Positions 26,477-35,581 of a DNA stretch of 64,000 bases are shown here, piece after piece. The notes under the pieces were generated by a model, which was not told where the DNA came from, ran no database searches, and saw only the letters and a list, made by a program, of their open reading frames with translations. Every line of letters starts with the position of its first letter. Position 1 is the first letter of the stretch. A program made the position numbers and the translations under genes. This DNA comes from [Clostridium] saccharolyticum WM1. GTDB lineage: Bacteria > Bacillota > Clostridia > Lachnospirales > Lachnospiraceae. The stretch lies in the NCBI RefSeq assembly GCF_000144625.1, contig NC_014376.1:1302001-1366000 (forward strand), in the 5' to 3' direction.

Positions 26477-28438
26477 TTGAAGGAAGATAAGATCGCATTA
26501 TATAACAATAAAATATTGCAGTGCCTGATGACCGGAGAGACTTACACCATACTGCAGCTTGCCGATAATGTGGGACTATCTGAAAAAACAGTGAGGACCC
26601 GTATTAATCAGCTTGAGGAATGGCTGGAGGCGGAAGGGCTTGGAAACATAGAGAAAAGGCGGGGAACAGGAATATGGCTGGAGCTTGACAGCAGGCAGAG
26701 AAAGATCCTGGAAAGCCGCCTGGAACAGGGGGAGGACCCAGCCGGAGATCTGGAAAACCGGGATAAACAGCTTATGGGCAAGCTTTTAAAAATGAGGCCG
26801 GGAGAGGTCCTGACCCTGCAGAATCTGGCGGACAGCCTCTACTTAAGCCCTCCCACCGTCAGTAATCTGCTGAAGAATGTATCCGGCTGGTTTGAAAAAA
26901 GGAATATAAAGATAACAGCTGTGAGGAATAAAGGGGTATGTCTGACAGGGAAAGAGTACAGCTTCCGGATCGCGATTAAGGATTATATGCTGGAAATGCT
27001 GCCGGAAGTCATGGAAGCACTGATTGGTACCTACGCACCGGGAGTGGATGCCGCCCGCATCCGGAGGATGATCGTGGAGGCAGAAAATGCCTGGAGGATC
27101 GAGCTGGCTGACCATTCCTTTAAAATGGTATGGATTATGGCATGCTTGTCCGTTTCCAGGAAGGGCCTGGATGATGGGCTTCTGTCCAGCAATGTGCAGG
27201 AGGAGAATATCCAGCGTTACAATGAATATTCCTTTGCTGAATCCATTTACCAACGGATCCGGAAGGAATATCAGGTGGACTTGTCTGAAGATGATACCAT
27301 TCTCCTGGCAGTGCTGCTGCTGTCCGCCAAAAAACTGAAGAGCTTTACGGATGTCAGCGACGAGGATTATGCCATGCAGTATGACAGAAATCTGGAGCAC
27401 TTTGTAAAGCTGGTGATCGAGACCATTGATGACCTGCTGGATGCAGACCTTTCCGGGGATCAGATGCTGTATGAAGGCCTGCTGATCCACATGAGATCAG
27501 CCATCTTCCGGATGAAGTATTCCACAGTTGCAGTGGACAGCATAAGCAAATATGTAAAAAGTGAATACAAGCAGACATTTCTGGCCGCCTGGTCTACCAG
27601 CAGTTTATTCGAGGAATATTATGACGTACAGGTAACGGAGGATGAACTGGCTGGAATCGCTCTTTATATCCAGGCCGCCATCATCCGCAGGAAAAAGGGG
27701 AGACCCTTAACAGCCCTTCTGGTCAGCCAGAGGGGAATGGCGGCCTGCCAGCTTTCCATTGAAATGATCAAGTACAGCATTCCTGAAATCACAGATGTAC
27801 AGGCTGTGAGCCGCCATGATTTTAAGCTGGCCCTTCATCCGGAAACAGATATTATCATCGATGGCTCTGGTCTGGATCTGCAGGATTCCAGGGTGGTTAC
27901 GGTAGGAGACCGTATCAGTGAAAAGGAAATTGAGGTCATACGCCGGAAGGCTGCCCAGGTTTCCAGGCTGAGAAACAGGCCGGATTTCCAGTTTAACAGT
28001 TTATGCCACCAGTTGTTTGAGGTGGACTTAATCCTGGTGAAACCGAAAGTCAGGGATAAGGACCAGCTGATTACCATGATGGTAAGGCGGCTGGAAGAAA
28101 AGGGAGATGTGACTCAGAATTATCTGGAAAGTGTGTTTGACAGGGAAAGAGCCACTACAACCAGTATAGGCAGAGGGATCGCCATTCCTCATGGAAACAT
28201 GGCAGAGGTGAATGAATCCCGCATTGTAGTGGCAATTTTAGATGAGCCGGTAAAATGGCATGAGGATATGGCGGATACCATTTTCCTTCTAGCAATGAAA
28301 ATGACGTCAAAATTTGAAATAAATAGGACAAAGCAGTTTTATAAAGATTTTCTGCTGCTTACAGAGAATGACGACAACATGGAGGCAATGAGACGGCTGG
28401 AAACTTCTCTGGAGGTCTATCAGTATTTTATCAAGTAA
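26477..28438 (+). CDS. LicR/MtlR-type PRD transcriptional activator
   Basis: A 653-residue PTS-controlled DNA-binding activator. It has two N-terminal helix-turn-helix regions (about 1-60 and 90-155), two PRDs (about 165-265 and 285-395), an EIIB-like domain (about 405-490, with GMAACQLSIEMIKYSIPEI) and a fructose-type EIIA domain (about 500-650, GRGIAIPHGN with H572). This architecture senses both HPr and cognate EII phosphorylation. The start is TTG with AGGGGTG upstream. It sits inside the operon it probably controls, 13 bases before the EIIA gene. Confidence 0.9.
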   Translation: MKEDKIALYNNKILQCLMTGETYTILQLADNVGLSEKTVRTRINQLEEWLEAEGLGNIEKRRGTGIWLELDSRQRKILESRLEQGEDPAGDLENRDKQLMGKLLKMRPGEVLTLQNLADSLYLSPPTVSNLLKNVSGWFEKRNIKITAVRNKGVCLTGKEYSFRIAIKDYMLEMLPEVMEALIGTYAPGVDAARIRRMIVEAENAWRIELADHSFKMVWIMACLSVSRKGLDDGLLSSNVQEENIQRYNEYSFAESIYQRIRKEYQVDLSEDDTILLAVLLLSAKKLKSFTDVSDEDYAMQYDRNLEHFVKLVIETIDDLLDADLSGDQMLYEGLLIHMRSAIFRMKYSTVAVDSISKYVKSEYKQTFLAAWSTSSLFEEYYDVQVTEDELAGIALYIQAAIIRRKKGRPLTALLVSQRGMAACQLSIEMIKYSIPEITDVQAVSRHDFKLALHPETDIIIDGSGLDLQDSRVVTVGDRISEKEIEVIRRKAAQVSRLRNRPDFQFNSLCHQLFEVDLILVKPKVRDKDQLITMMVRRLEEKGDVTQNYLESVFDRERATTTSIGRGIAIPHGNMAEVNESRIVVAILDEPVKWHEDMADTIFLLAMKMTSKFEINRTKQFYKDFLLLTENDDNMEAMRRLETSLEVYQYFIK

Positions 28439-28451
28439 GGGGAGAAACAAG

Positions 28452-28901
28452 ATGGCAGTAAAAGAGATTCTGGATAAAAGAGTCATTGATTTAAACATGA
28501 AGGCAGGTAATAAGGATGAGGTAATCCGCCATCTGGCAGGGCTCCTTAAGAACGCAGGATACGTTGAGGATCTGGAAGGCTATGTTAAGGATGTGTATTT
28601 AAGGGAAGAAGAAGGGATTACAGGAATCGGGGGGCATGTGGCAATCCCCCACGGAAAATCTGAATTTGTGGATAAGGTGGGGATTGCCGTAGGTAGAACC
28701 CAGCAAATGGTGGATTGGGAATCCTATGACGAGGAACCAGTGGACCTTTTCTTCCTGTTTGCAGTGCCTTCCGACAGTGGCGGGGTCAAGGATCATCTGC
28801 GCCTGATTGCAGAGCTGGCGGGCAAGCTTGGAAATGAGGCGATTATGCAGAAGCTGCAGGCTGCGTCCACGTATGAAGATTTACTGGACGCATTTTCATA
28901 G
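28452..28901 (+). CDS. PTS fructose-family EIIA
   Basis: A soluble 149-residue EIIA of the fructose/mannitol type. The phosphohistidine lies in GIGGHVAIPHGKSEFVDKVG. AGGGGAGAAAC precedes the ATG. With EIIB (24014) and EIIC (24367) it completes the transporter, although three genes lie between. Confidence 0.92.
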   Translation: MAVKEILDKRVIDLNMKAGNKDEVIRHLAGLLKNAGYVEDLEGYVKDVYLREEEGITGIGGHVAIPHGKSEFVDKVGIAVGRTQQMVDWESYDEEPVDLFFLFAVPSDSGGVKDHLRLIAELAGKLGNEAIMQKLQAASTYEDLLDAFS

Positions 28902-28924
28902 TGATGGGAAAAGGAGGAATGGCC

Positions 28925-29920
28925 ATGGAAATGAGAGAAATAGGAAAATCAGGAATCAGGGCCAATGCCTTTGCGCTGGGCTGCTGGGCAATCGGCGGCG
29001 GAGAATGGTGGGGCGCCAATGACGATGAGATGTCTGTGAAAACCATTTTAAGAGGGGTGGATCTGGGAATCAACTGGATCGATACTGCCAGGGTCTATGG
29101 GTTCGGACACAGTGAGGAAGTGATCGGGCAGGCTCTCAAGCAGACGGACCGCAGTCGTGTGATCCTTTCCACCAAGTGCGGCCTCCAATGGTATGATCAT
29201 GGGGGAGAAGAACATTTTACCAAGGAGGGCCATACCATATCCAGGGACTTATCTCCCAGGGCGATACGGAGAGATTTGGAGCTGAGTTTAAAAACTCTTG
29301 GAACAGACTACATTGATGTGTATTACACTCATTGGCAGTGCAAGACTTATGGCATGGTTCCTGTTTCGGAAACCATGGGAGAGCTTTTAAGGATGAAGGA
29401 GGAAGGAAAGATCCGTGCCATCGGTGCGTCCAATGTGGATCTGACCGTTCTAAAGGATTATGTGGCGGCAGGAGAACTGGATGTCATTCAGGAGAAATTC
29501 AGCATCCTGGATAGAAAGGCTGAAACAGACCTGCTTCCTTTCTGCGAGGACAATGGAATCACTTTCCAGACCTATTCTCCTATAGAGCAGGGACTATTGG
29601 CCGGAAAGGCATTCAACGATTATAAACCGAAAAAGGGAGAGGTACGGGACGGAAAAGCCTGGTGGAAGCCGGAGAACATCAGGACGGCAAATGAGATGCT
29701 TGCTGGCTGGAAGGATTTAGCGGACAAATACCAGTGCAGTCTTGCAAACCTTTGTATCAGATGGAATTCCATGGCATCCCCTGCTATCAATGTGCTTTGC
29801 GGTGCAAGGAAACTGTCCCAGATCGAGGATACGGCAAGATCCATGAACCTTCCTTTGTCCCGGGAGGATTTTTTAAGGATGAAAAGGGATGCGGACAAGG
29901 CAATCGAAAAACAGGTTTAG
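28925..29920 (+). CDS. Aldo/keto reductase
   Basis: A 331-residue NAD(P)H-dependent oxidoreductase of the AKR superfamily. The N-terminus EMREIGKSGIRANAFALGCW, the catalytic IDTARVYGFGHSEEVIG (Asp and Tyr), the VILSTKCGL lysine and YYTHWQC histidine make up the tetrad, and IRAIGASNV follows. The start at 28925 has AAAGGAGG eight bases upstream. Its place in a sugar operon suggests it oxidises or reduces a carbonyl of the sugar or its phosphate. Confidence 0.92.
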   Translation: MEMREIGKSGIRANAFALGCWAIGGGEWWGANDDEMSVKTILRGVDLGINWIDTARVYGFGHSEEVIGQALKQTDRSRVILSTKCGLQWYDHGGEEHFTKEGHTISRDLSPRAIRRDLELSLKTLGTDYIDVYYTHWQCKTYGMVPVSETMGELLRMKEEGKIRAIGASNVDLTVLKDYVAAGELDVIQEKFSILDRKAETDLLPFCEDNGITFQTYSPIEQGLLAGKAFNDYKPKKGEVRDGKAWWKPENIRTANEMLAGWKDLADKYQCSLANLCIRWNSMASPAINVLCGARKLSQIEDTARSMNLPLSREDFLRMKRDADKAIEKQV

Positions 29921-29953
29921 ACAAAGAGCACAGAAGGAAAGGAATGGGTATCA

Positions 29954-30637
29954 ATGAAAATTGCATTATTAAATGAATTCAGTCAGGCGCCTAAAAATCA
30001 AATCATATTAAAGGAATTAAAATCTGTAACTGAGCCAATGGGACATCAGGTTTATAACACAGCCATGGAAAGGCCCCTGACAGATCAGGATGTGCCGGAG
30101 GCATATACAAAAGAAAATCCAAGGCTTACTTATCTGCACTTAGGCATTCAGGCAGCCCTTCTTTTAAATTCCGGTGCAGTTGACTTTGTGATCACCGGCT
30201 GCGGCACAGGTCAGGGAGCCTTGATGTCCTTAAACATGTATCCCGGAGTTGTGTGCGGTTACTGCATAGAGCCTGCCGATGCTTATCTGTTTTTACAGAT
30301 TAATAACGGAAATGCCCTGTCTCTGCCTTATGCCAAGGGCTTTGGCTGGGGAGCAGAGTTAAACTTAAATAATATTTTTGCCAGGGCTTTCGGTTCCCCA
30401 AAGGGGATGGGATACCCCGATGGAAGGAAAGAGGCTCAGAACAGGAATGCCAACCTTCTTTTTGAGGTGAAAAAACAGGTGGCAAAACCGCTTCTTGAGG
30501 CATTAAAGGCCCTGGATCCCCAACTGGTAAGGGAATGCATGATCCCTAGATTTCTGGATTGCTTTTATGAAGGATGTAAGGATGAGGAAATCAAGGCGTT
30601 TGTAGACCAGATGGCTGCAGATCCAAATAATAATTAA
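29954..30637 (+). CDS. RpiB/LacA/LacB-family sugar-phosphate isomerase
   Basis: A 227-residue member of the RpiB/LacAB isomerase family. The conserved cysteine loop reads DFVITGCGTGQGALMSLNMY, corresponding to the GCGTG/S loop of RpiB. GYCIEPADAYLFLQINNGNA is the usual second segment. It is longer than RpiB (about 150 residues) by a C-terminal helical extension. It should interconvert an aldose and a ketose phosphate, providing substrate for the aldolase at 25568. AAAGGAAAGG lies upstream of the ATG. Confidence 0.85.
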   Translation: MKIALLNEFSQAPKNQIILKELKSVTEPMGHQVYNTAMERPLTDQDVPEAYTKENPRLTYLHLGIQAALLLNSGAVDFVITGCGTGQGALMSLNMYPGVVCGYCIEPADAYLFLQINNGNALSLPYAKGFGWGAELNLNNIFARAFGSPKGMGYPDGRKEAQNRNANLLFEVKKQVAKPLLEALKALDPQLVRECMIPRFLDCFYEGCKDEEIKAFVDQMAADPNNN

Positions 30638-30699
30638 TAAATCTCCGGACTTCCGGCAATGGGGACCATTTCCCGGCGATAAGGGTGATCTGATAAAAA

Positions 30700-30883
30700 T
30701 AAAGCAGACGGTATGTTTACAAGGTGTTTTTTTAGTACGGCCCAGCAGGCATTTTCCATAAATCCTATGGTTCCCAGCGGCAAGATAGCAAAGACAGTAT
30801 TGGCTGAATTGCTGATTGCCCATAAGTAGCATTTACCACAGCTTAAAGAGGTATTAGATCATCTGGAAGGTGTAATTCGTTAA
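30700..30883 (+). pseudogene. C-terminal remnant of a GH4 glycosidase gene
   Basis: One frame reads QQAFSINPMVPSGKIAKTVL and then AELLIAHK, an in-frame TAG at 30827-30829, then HLPQLKEVLDHLEGVIR and TAA at 30881. This lines up with the end of the GH4 enzyme encoded at 46934-48265 ([33 protein letters not shown]). Upstream the frame soon meets a stop and no other GH4 part is present. It is a decayed tail with one extra nonsense codon. Confidence 0.7.
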
Positions 30884-30914
30884 GTTTCCGGTTGATCTGC
30901 TATCTCTGTTTCCC

Positions 30915-30962
30915 AAGGAGTCATTGCACACTGACGTAATGTCAGCAGCGATGACTCCTTTT
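30915..30962 (+). terminator. Terminator after the GH4 remnant
   Basis: AAGGAGTCAT (30915-30924) pairs with ATGACTCCTT (30951-30960), with an inner CTGAC/GTCAG stem. Ts follow. It ends the isomerase operon region. Confidence 0.8.
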
Positions 30963-31065
30963 GGCAGTTAAGTCATACCTGTTCGTTGAAAATACAGCCT
31001 TTTTATGATAAAATAAAAAAAATACTCTGTAACAGCAAATGAAAGATAAGGTTTGCTGAAAAATA

Positions 31066-31315
31066 TTGAATATCGGAATGTTTGCTACGGGGATCAATAA
31101 TCCCATGTTTCCTATTAATCTGGAATTTCCCAAAGAAAGCATTATTCTTTCGGTGGAAGGGGAGACGGACATTCTTATTGAGAATTCAGAGATTATGAAG
31201 CAGTGCAGAAGAAACAGGGGTGAAGGTCCTGGTATCAGGAAGCGGAAAGCCGGGCTTTCAGATCAAGCAGGGAACGGTTGTTTTTTATGAAATCCAATGG
31301 GTACAGGGAGGGAAC
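31066..31315 (+). pseudogene. Frameshifted unknown gene upstream of the HPr paralogue
   Basis: From TTG 31066 one frame reads NPMFPINLEFPKESIILSVE, then GETDILIENSEIMK. Near 31200-31220 the sensible text moves to the next frame (VKVLVSGSGKPGFQIKQGTV, VFYEIQWVQGGN), which then runs without a stop into the HPr start. Joined, it would be a beta-rich protein of about 80 residues. The family is not recognised. A single frameshift near 31205 explains it. Confidence 0.35.
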
Positions 31316-31579
31316 ATGAAAGCATTTGATTATACCGTAAGGGAACAGTCTGGAATCCATGCCAGGCCGGCAGTAAAGCTGGCAATGGAAAGTCAAAAAT
31401 ATAACAGCAGGATTATACTTTTCCTTGATGAAAAAACTGCTGATGCTTCCGATGTGATGGCAATTATGGGACTGAATATTAAATTTGATGATATCATAAG
31501 GGTGGAGATTACCGGTACAGACGAAGATACGGCATATGAGGGGCTGAGAGACTTTTTGTTTAATCGCCTGCCTTATTAG
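31316..31579 (+). CDS. HPr-family phosphocarrier paralogue
   Basis: An 87-residue HPr homologue. The phospho-accepting H15 is present in QSGIHARPAVKLA, so it should receive phosphate from Enzyme I. The regulatory serine is not kept: the segment TADASDVMAIMGL puts Asp at position 46, where the main HPr of this window (42172) has NAKSVLSVLG with S46. It therefore cannot be phosphorylated by HPr kinase in the usual way. AGGGAGGG precedes the ATG. It lies downstream of the fructose-family PTS operon and probably serves it. Confidence 0.85.
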   Translation: MKAFDYTVREQSGIHARPAVKLAMESQKYNSRIILFLDEKTADASDVMAIMGLNIKFDDIIRVEITGTDEDTAYEGLRDFLFNRLPY

Positions 31580-31634
31580 GACATTATGGGCATTTTATAA
31601 AATTGATATAGTCAGATTAACCAGGAAACAATAG

Positions 31635-31684
31635 AAAAACCATGAAGCAGCCGAATACCGGTGAAGCTGCTTCATGGTTTTTCT
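31635..31684 (+). terminator. Terminator after the HPr paralogue
   Basis: AAAACCATGAAGCAGC pairs with GCTGCTTCATGGTTTT, a 16-bp perfect stem with a T run. Confidence 0.88.
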
Positions 31685-31742
31685 GTTTTATGCCGTTAAG
31701 AAATGATTTTTCTGACATACTTAAGAATGCAGTAATTATAAA

Positions 31743-31765
31743 ATTTGCACGGGGTTGGTGCAAAT
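31743..31765 (+). promoter_or_regulatory. Operator-like inverted repeat
   Basis: ATTTGCAC, a seven-base spacer, and GTGCAAAT form a perfect 8-bp inverted repeat. The surrounding 31685-31900 holds no convincing gene. It could be an operator left over from the lost beta-glucoside genes downstream. Confidence 0.4.
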
Positions 31766-31903
31766 CTATATTTGTATTGGATTTTAAGTACCATTATCAT
31801 AAATCCAGGCCTGATATGCGGCGGCCCATGAGCTTGAGATATTCTGCCATCAGAAACTATAGCAGAAGGAAATCAGTTGCAATGTTTTTAACGGGGTGAT
31901 CAT

Positions 31904-32077
31904 ATGCAGAGCAAGCAGATAGAATTGATTAACTATATGATGGAAAACAAGGCTAAGGTATTGACAGCCCAGCAGTTAGCCAATACTTTAAACATTTCCA
32001 TACGGTCGGTAAAAACCTATATCTCACAGATCAATGAAACAGGAAGAGGCAAAGCCATTATATCGAATCCGTACTGA
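31904..32077 (+). pseudogene. Truncated PRD-type regulator (HTH only)
   Basis: A 57-codon frame beginning QSKQIELINYMMENKAKVLT and AQQLANTLNISIRSVKTYIS, ending after GRGKAIISNPY. This is the N-terminal helix-turn-helix of BglG/LicR-type PRD regulators, which normally run to over 500 residues. ACGGGGTGAT precedes the ATG. The rest of the gene is missing: the next sequence is a GH1 gene end. Confidence 0.65.
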
Positions 32078-32089
32078 CGATGATCCTAA

Positions 32090-32158
32090 GGAATGCAGAA
32101 GGATTCCTTCTTCTGGTATAAAAAACTGATTGAATCCAATGGGGAGGATGTTGATTGA
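32090..32158 (+). pseudogene. C-terminal remnant of a GH1 6-phospho-beta-glucosidase
   Basis: The frame reads KDSFFWYKKLIESNGEDVD and stops. This matches the last residues of the intact GH1 gene at 3719-5185 ([18 protein letters not shown]) in both protein and DNA, but differs enough to come from a separate paralogue. Nothing else of the gene is upstream. Confidence 0.8.
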
Positions 32159-32179
32159 ACTCCTGGTTGAATGGGGTGA

Positions 32180-32353
<174 letters not shown>

Positions 32354-32411
32354 CACCGTCTGGTGGCTGCCTGGCTTTATTCAGCCAGGCAGCCACCAGA
32401 CGGTGCTTTTC
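32354..32411 (+). terminator. Strong bidirectional terminator
   Basis: A 22-bp perfect stem runs from CACCGTCTGGTGGCTGCC (left arm 32354-32375) to its complement (32384-32405), followed by CTTTT. It separates the GH1 remnant from the convergent superoxide dismutase gene. Confidence 0.9.
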
Positions 32412-32465
32412 ATTTATAACTTATAACGGGTTCGGGATTCTTATTGGGAAAATGGGTCCGGGAAC

Positions 32466-33101
32466 TCAGCATCTGCACGCCATACATTTCCGGTAATTCT
32501 TATTTGCCTGCTCCCAGTCTATCACCTGGAACCAGTTTTGGATGTATGCCTCCCGTTCGTTGTAATGTTTTAAATAATAAGCGTGTTCCCACACGTCTAT
32601 GGTAAGTACCGGGCAAAGGTTCTGGACCATGGGGGTATCCTGGTTGGCTGTAGTGACAATTTTAAGCTTACCTTTTTGGTCTACCACCAGCCACGCATAT
32701 CCGGAGCCAAAGACAGACAGCGCTTTTTCCTTGAATTCCTTGTAAAAGTCTTCTACAGATCCAAAATCTACCACAAGGGCATAGTAGAGCATTCCGGCCT
32801 GGCAGCGGGATTCAGCGTTTGACATGCCGTTAAAATAAAAGATATGGTTGTAAACCCCGCCTCCATTATTCCTGACGGATTTCTGAACGTCTTTTTGCAG
32901 GCAGTCTGCATTGCAGAGCAGCTTTTTCAAGGACCAGCTTTGCAGGTCCGGACAGTCTTTCAGCGTAGCATTCAGGTTATTCACATAGGTTTGTAAATGC
33001 CTGTCATGATGCAGGCACATGGTCATTGTGTCGATACATGGTTCTAAGGCATCATAAGGGTAAGGAAGGGGCGGATTTACAAAAGGATAATGCTCATTCA
33101 T
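32466..33101 (-). CDS. Superoxide dismutase, Fe/Mn family
   Basis: A 211-residue Fe/Mn superoxide dismutase that removes superoxide. Visible family features: PFVNPPLPYPYDALEP, the first metal histidine region MCLHHDRHLQTYVNNLN, GGGVYNHIFYFNGM with the second, and LTIDVWEHAYYLKHYNEREA with the Asp and last His. The protein is cysteine-rich for the family and ends KCMACRC. The start is ATG 33099-33101 with AGGGA upstream. In an anaerobe it serves oxygen tolerance. Confidence 0.92.
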   Translation of the reverse strand: MNEHYPFVNPPLPYPYDALEPCIDTMTMCLHHDRHLQTYVNNLNATLKDCPDLQSWSLKKLLCNADCLQKDVQKSVRNNGGGVYNHIFYFNGMSNAESRCQAGMLYYALVVDFGSVEDFYKEFKEKALSVFGSGYAWLVVDQKGKLKIVTTANQDTPMVQNLCPVLTIDVWEHAYYLKHYNEREAYIQNWFQVIDWEQANKNYRKCMACRC

Positions 33102-33394
33102 TAGAAGATTCCCTGTTTCTATTGTCTGTATAAGTATATTCAGAAAGTATTGGCATGTGAGGAATAAAAGCGAATTTATATATTTTAGTTGTGGGTATGT
33201 CAGAAAATTAAGGAAGTGTGTTTCTGCGTTAAGGGAAGGCGGCATGAAATATTGTTTTTTGGGGTCAATACCGGGTAAAAATTATAAAAAATGGAAAAGT
33301 TTAGAAATTTATAAGAATTTTATACTTAAAAAAGTTATATCAGCCCGTTATAATAAAGAAAAAAGAAGTGGGCCAATACAGGAGGGAAATGGGC

Positions 33395-34774
33395 ATGAAA
33401 CGATTTAAGATCAATGAGAAGGAAACAGGCGAAGCGGCAGAAATGGAGCCAATGTCTGATGAAGTATTTGATAAAGAGCTGCAAAGCCTGATGGAAGAAG
33501 AAAAGAAAGGAAAAAAGAAAAAGAAACGCTTACATAAAAAATGGAGTAAAAAGAGGAAGATCATAACCATTGGAGCAGCGGCCATTGGGGTTTTTTTTGT
33601 TGCCTTTAAAGTTATGGCTGGAGGCGGCAGTATGGCTGTTCCGGTAACAGTATCCCCCCTTGCCAAGGGAGAGGTGGTGGAAATGCTTTCCGTCAGCGGT
33701 CCGGTCCAGGGAACGGACAGCGTGGAAGTGGTATCCAACCTTCATGCGGAGATCCTGGAGCTTCCGGTAAAAGAAGGGGACAGGGTAGAAAAAGGACAGA
33801 TTTTGGCAGTTCTTGATGACAAGGACGCGAAAAAGGAAGTGGACATCGCTCAAAACGCCTATGATCTGGCTTTAAGCACCTATCAGGATAAACAGCTGGA
33901 GGCTGAGAACGGATATGCAAAGGCAAAGCAGGATTATGAAACGGCAAAAGCAAATTATGACCGGACTTTGGCACTATTCCAGGGAGGAAGCGCTTCCCAG
34001 GTTGAGCTTGAAACCGCTTCCAATGCCATGAACGACGCCCAGAGGGAAATGAGCAGTTACACCTTAAAGGATGGAAGGCCTGTGGCAAATGAATCCTATT
34101 CCCTGCAAATTGAAAAAGAGGCATTTGAACTGGAACAGAAGAAAGAGGCTCTGAACAATACCAAGGTAACCAGTCCTATTGCAGGTACCGTTGTAAGGGT
34201 CAACTGCAAGGTGGGCCGTTTTGCAGATAAAACCGATGACGACAAGCCTATGTTTATTATAAACAATTTGGATGTGCTGGAAATGAAGATCAATGTCAGC
34301 GAGTATTCCATAGGAAAGGTTGCCATCGGACAGCCGGTGGAAATCAGTGCGGATATTTTAAACGGTGAAACCGCAAGAGGAGAGGTAACCGCCATTTCTC
34401 CCACCGGTGAGGAGAAGGGAAATGGTTCTACAGAAAGAGTCATTCCCACCACCATACGGATCATCGATCAGAATACCAGTCTGATCGCAGGTATTACTGC
34501 TAAGGCCAAGATCGAGCTTCAAAAGGCAGAGGATGTATGGGTGGTGCCTATTTCCGCAGTCATCCAGCAGCCTGACGGCAGCACCGCCATTGCCTGCGTG
34601 AAGGATAAGACAGTAACCTTCATTCCCGTGAAAACAGGGGTGGAGAGTGATATCCAGGCGGAGATCATACCAGATGAAGAAGGAGCTTTGACAGAAGGGA
34701 TGCAGGTGATTGACGCTCCATCCTCCATGCTAACTGAGGGTATGGAAGTAACCGTGGCTTCACCGGTTCAATAA
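33395..34774 (+). CDS. MacA/HlyD-like efflux periplasmic-adaptor protein
   Basis: A membrane-fusion-type adaptor of about 460 residues. A very basic cytoplasmic N-terminus (KKGKKKKKRLHKKWSKKRK) precedes one membrane anchor (ITIGAAAIGVFFVAFKVMAG). Then come a biotinyl-lipoyl-like half motif (LHAEILELPVKEGDRVEKGQ), a coiled-coil hairpin (about 165-265), the second lipoyl half (NTKVTSPIAGTVVRVNCKVG) and beta-barrel domains. AGGAGGG lies eight bases before ATG 33395. It is followed by an ATPase and two permeases, forming a MacAB-like exporter of peptides, antibiotics or envelope stress products. Confidence 0.9.
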   Translation: MKRFKINEKETGEAAEMEPMSDEVFDKELQSLMEEEKKGKKKKKRLHKKWSKKRKIITIGAAAIGVFFVAFKVMAGGGSMAVPVTVSPLAKGEVVEMLSVSGPVQGTDSVEVVSNLHAEILELPVKEGDRVEKGQILAVLDDKDAKKEVDIAQNAYDLALSTYQDKQLEAENGYAKAKQDYETAKANYDRTLALFQGGSASQVELETASNAMNDAQREMSSYTLKDGRPVANESYSLQIEKEAFELEQKKEALNNTKVTSPIAGTVVRVNCKVGRFADKTDDDKPMFIINNLDVLEMKINVSEYSIGKVAIGQPVEISADILNGETARGEVTAISPTGEEKGNGSTERVIPTTIRIIDQNTSLIAGITAKAKIELQKAEDVWVVPISAVIQQPDGSTAIACVKDKTVTFIPVKTGVESDIQAEIIPDEEGALTEGMQVIDAPSSMLTEGMEVTVASPVQ

Positions 34775-34786
34775 GGGGGAGGAAGT

Positions 34787-35581
34787 ATGTGGAAAAAAAA
34801 GGATAAGCTTCCTGCCTGCGCTACGGAAAATATCATGGAAGATTTGATAAAGCTGGTGGATGTGGTGAAGGTTTACGATACCGGTTCCATAAAGGTGCTG
34901 GGCTTAAAGCGGGTAAACTTAACCATTAAGCGGGGAGAATTTGTGGCTATCATGGGGCAGTCAGGCTCTGGAAAGTCAACGCTCATGAATATTTTAGGGT
35001 GCCTGGACCGGCCTACCATGGGGCATTATTATCTTGACGGAATTGATACGGCAGAGCTTCCTGCCGATGATTTATCGGCAATCCGAAACCGGAAAATAGG
35101 ATTTGTCTTTCAGTCCTTTAATCTTATATCAAGGACCTCCGCACTGAAAAATGTGGAGCTTCCTATGACTTATGCCCATATCTCCAGAAAGGCCAGGGAG
35201 GAGCGGGCGATCAAGCTTCTGGAGCGGGTAGGACTTGGAAGCCGTTATGAGCATATGCCCAATGAGCTTTCCGGCGGTCAGCGGCAGAGAGTGGCCATAG
35301 CAAGAGCGCTGGCTAACGAGCCTCCTCTGATTCTGGCCGATGAGCCTACGGGTAACTTGGATACCGCCTCATCAAAGGAGATTATGGAGCTGTTTACCAA
35401 GCTTCACAAAGAGGGAGCCACCGTGGTGCTGGTAACCCATGAAGAGGATATTGCTGCATTTGCAGGGAGGATCATACGGTTTCGGGATGGGCAGCTGGTC
35501 AGCGATGAGCTTAATGTTCCCCTGAACCAGGGACCGGAAGAGTATGAGACTATGGAGAAAGAAGGGACGCCATGCTGTTAG
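34787..35581 (+). CDS. MacB/LolD-type ABC transporter ATPase
   Basis: A 264-residue ATP-binding subunit. Walker A is GQSGSGKST, the signature is [15 protein letters not shown], and Walker B is [29 protein letters not shown] is typical of the MacB/LolD group. GGGGGAGG precedes the ATG. A roughly 20-residue N-terminal extension ([20 protein letters not shown]) precedes the usual start. It overlaps the first permease gene by ten bases. Confidence 0.95.
   Translation: MWKKKDKLPACATENIMEDLIKLVDVVKVYDTGSIKVLGLKRVNLTIKRGEFVAIMGQSGSGKSTLMNILGCLDRPTMGHYYLDGIDTAELPADDLSAIRNRKIGFVFQSFNLISRTSALKNVELPMTYAHISRKAREERAIKLLERVGLGSRYEHMPNELSGGQRQRVAIARALANEPPLILADEPTGNLDTASSKEIMELFTKLHKEGATVVLVTHEEDIAAFAGRIIRFRDGQLVSDELNVPLNQGPEEYETMEKEGTPCC

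Noticed and set aside
26843..27490. 215-codon minus-strand frame inside the LicR-type regulator gene
   Set aside because: It is antisense to a well-supported gene, without a start context or recognisable domains.
31642..31899. 85-codon frame after the HPr terminator
   Set aside because: It begins inside the terminator hairpin, has no ribosome site and its sequence resembles no protein family; the region is treated as non-coding.
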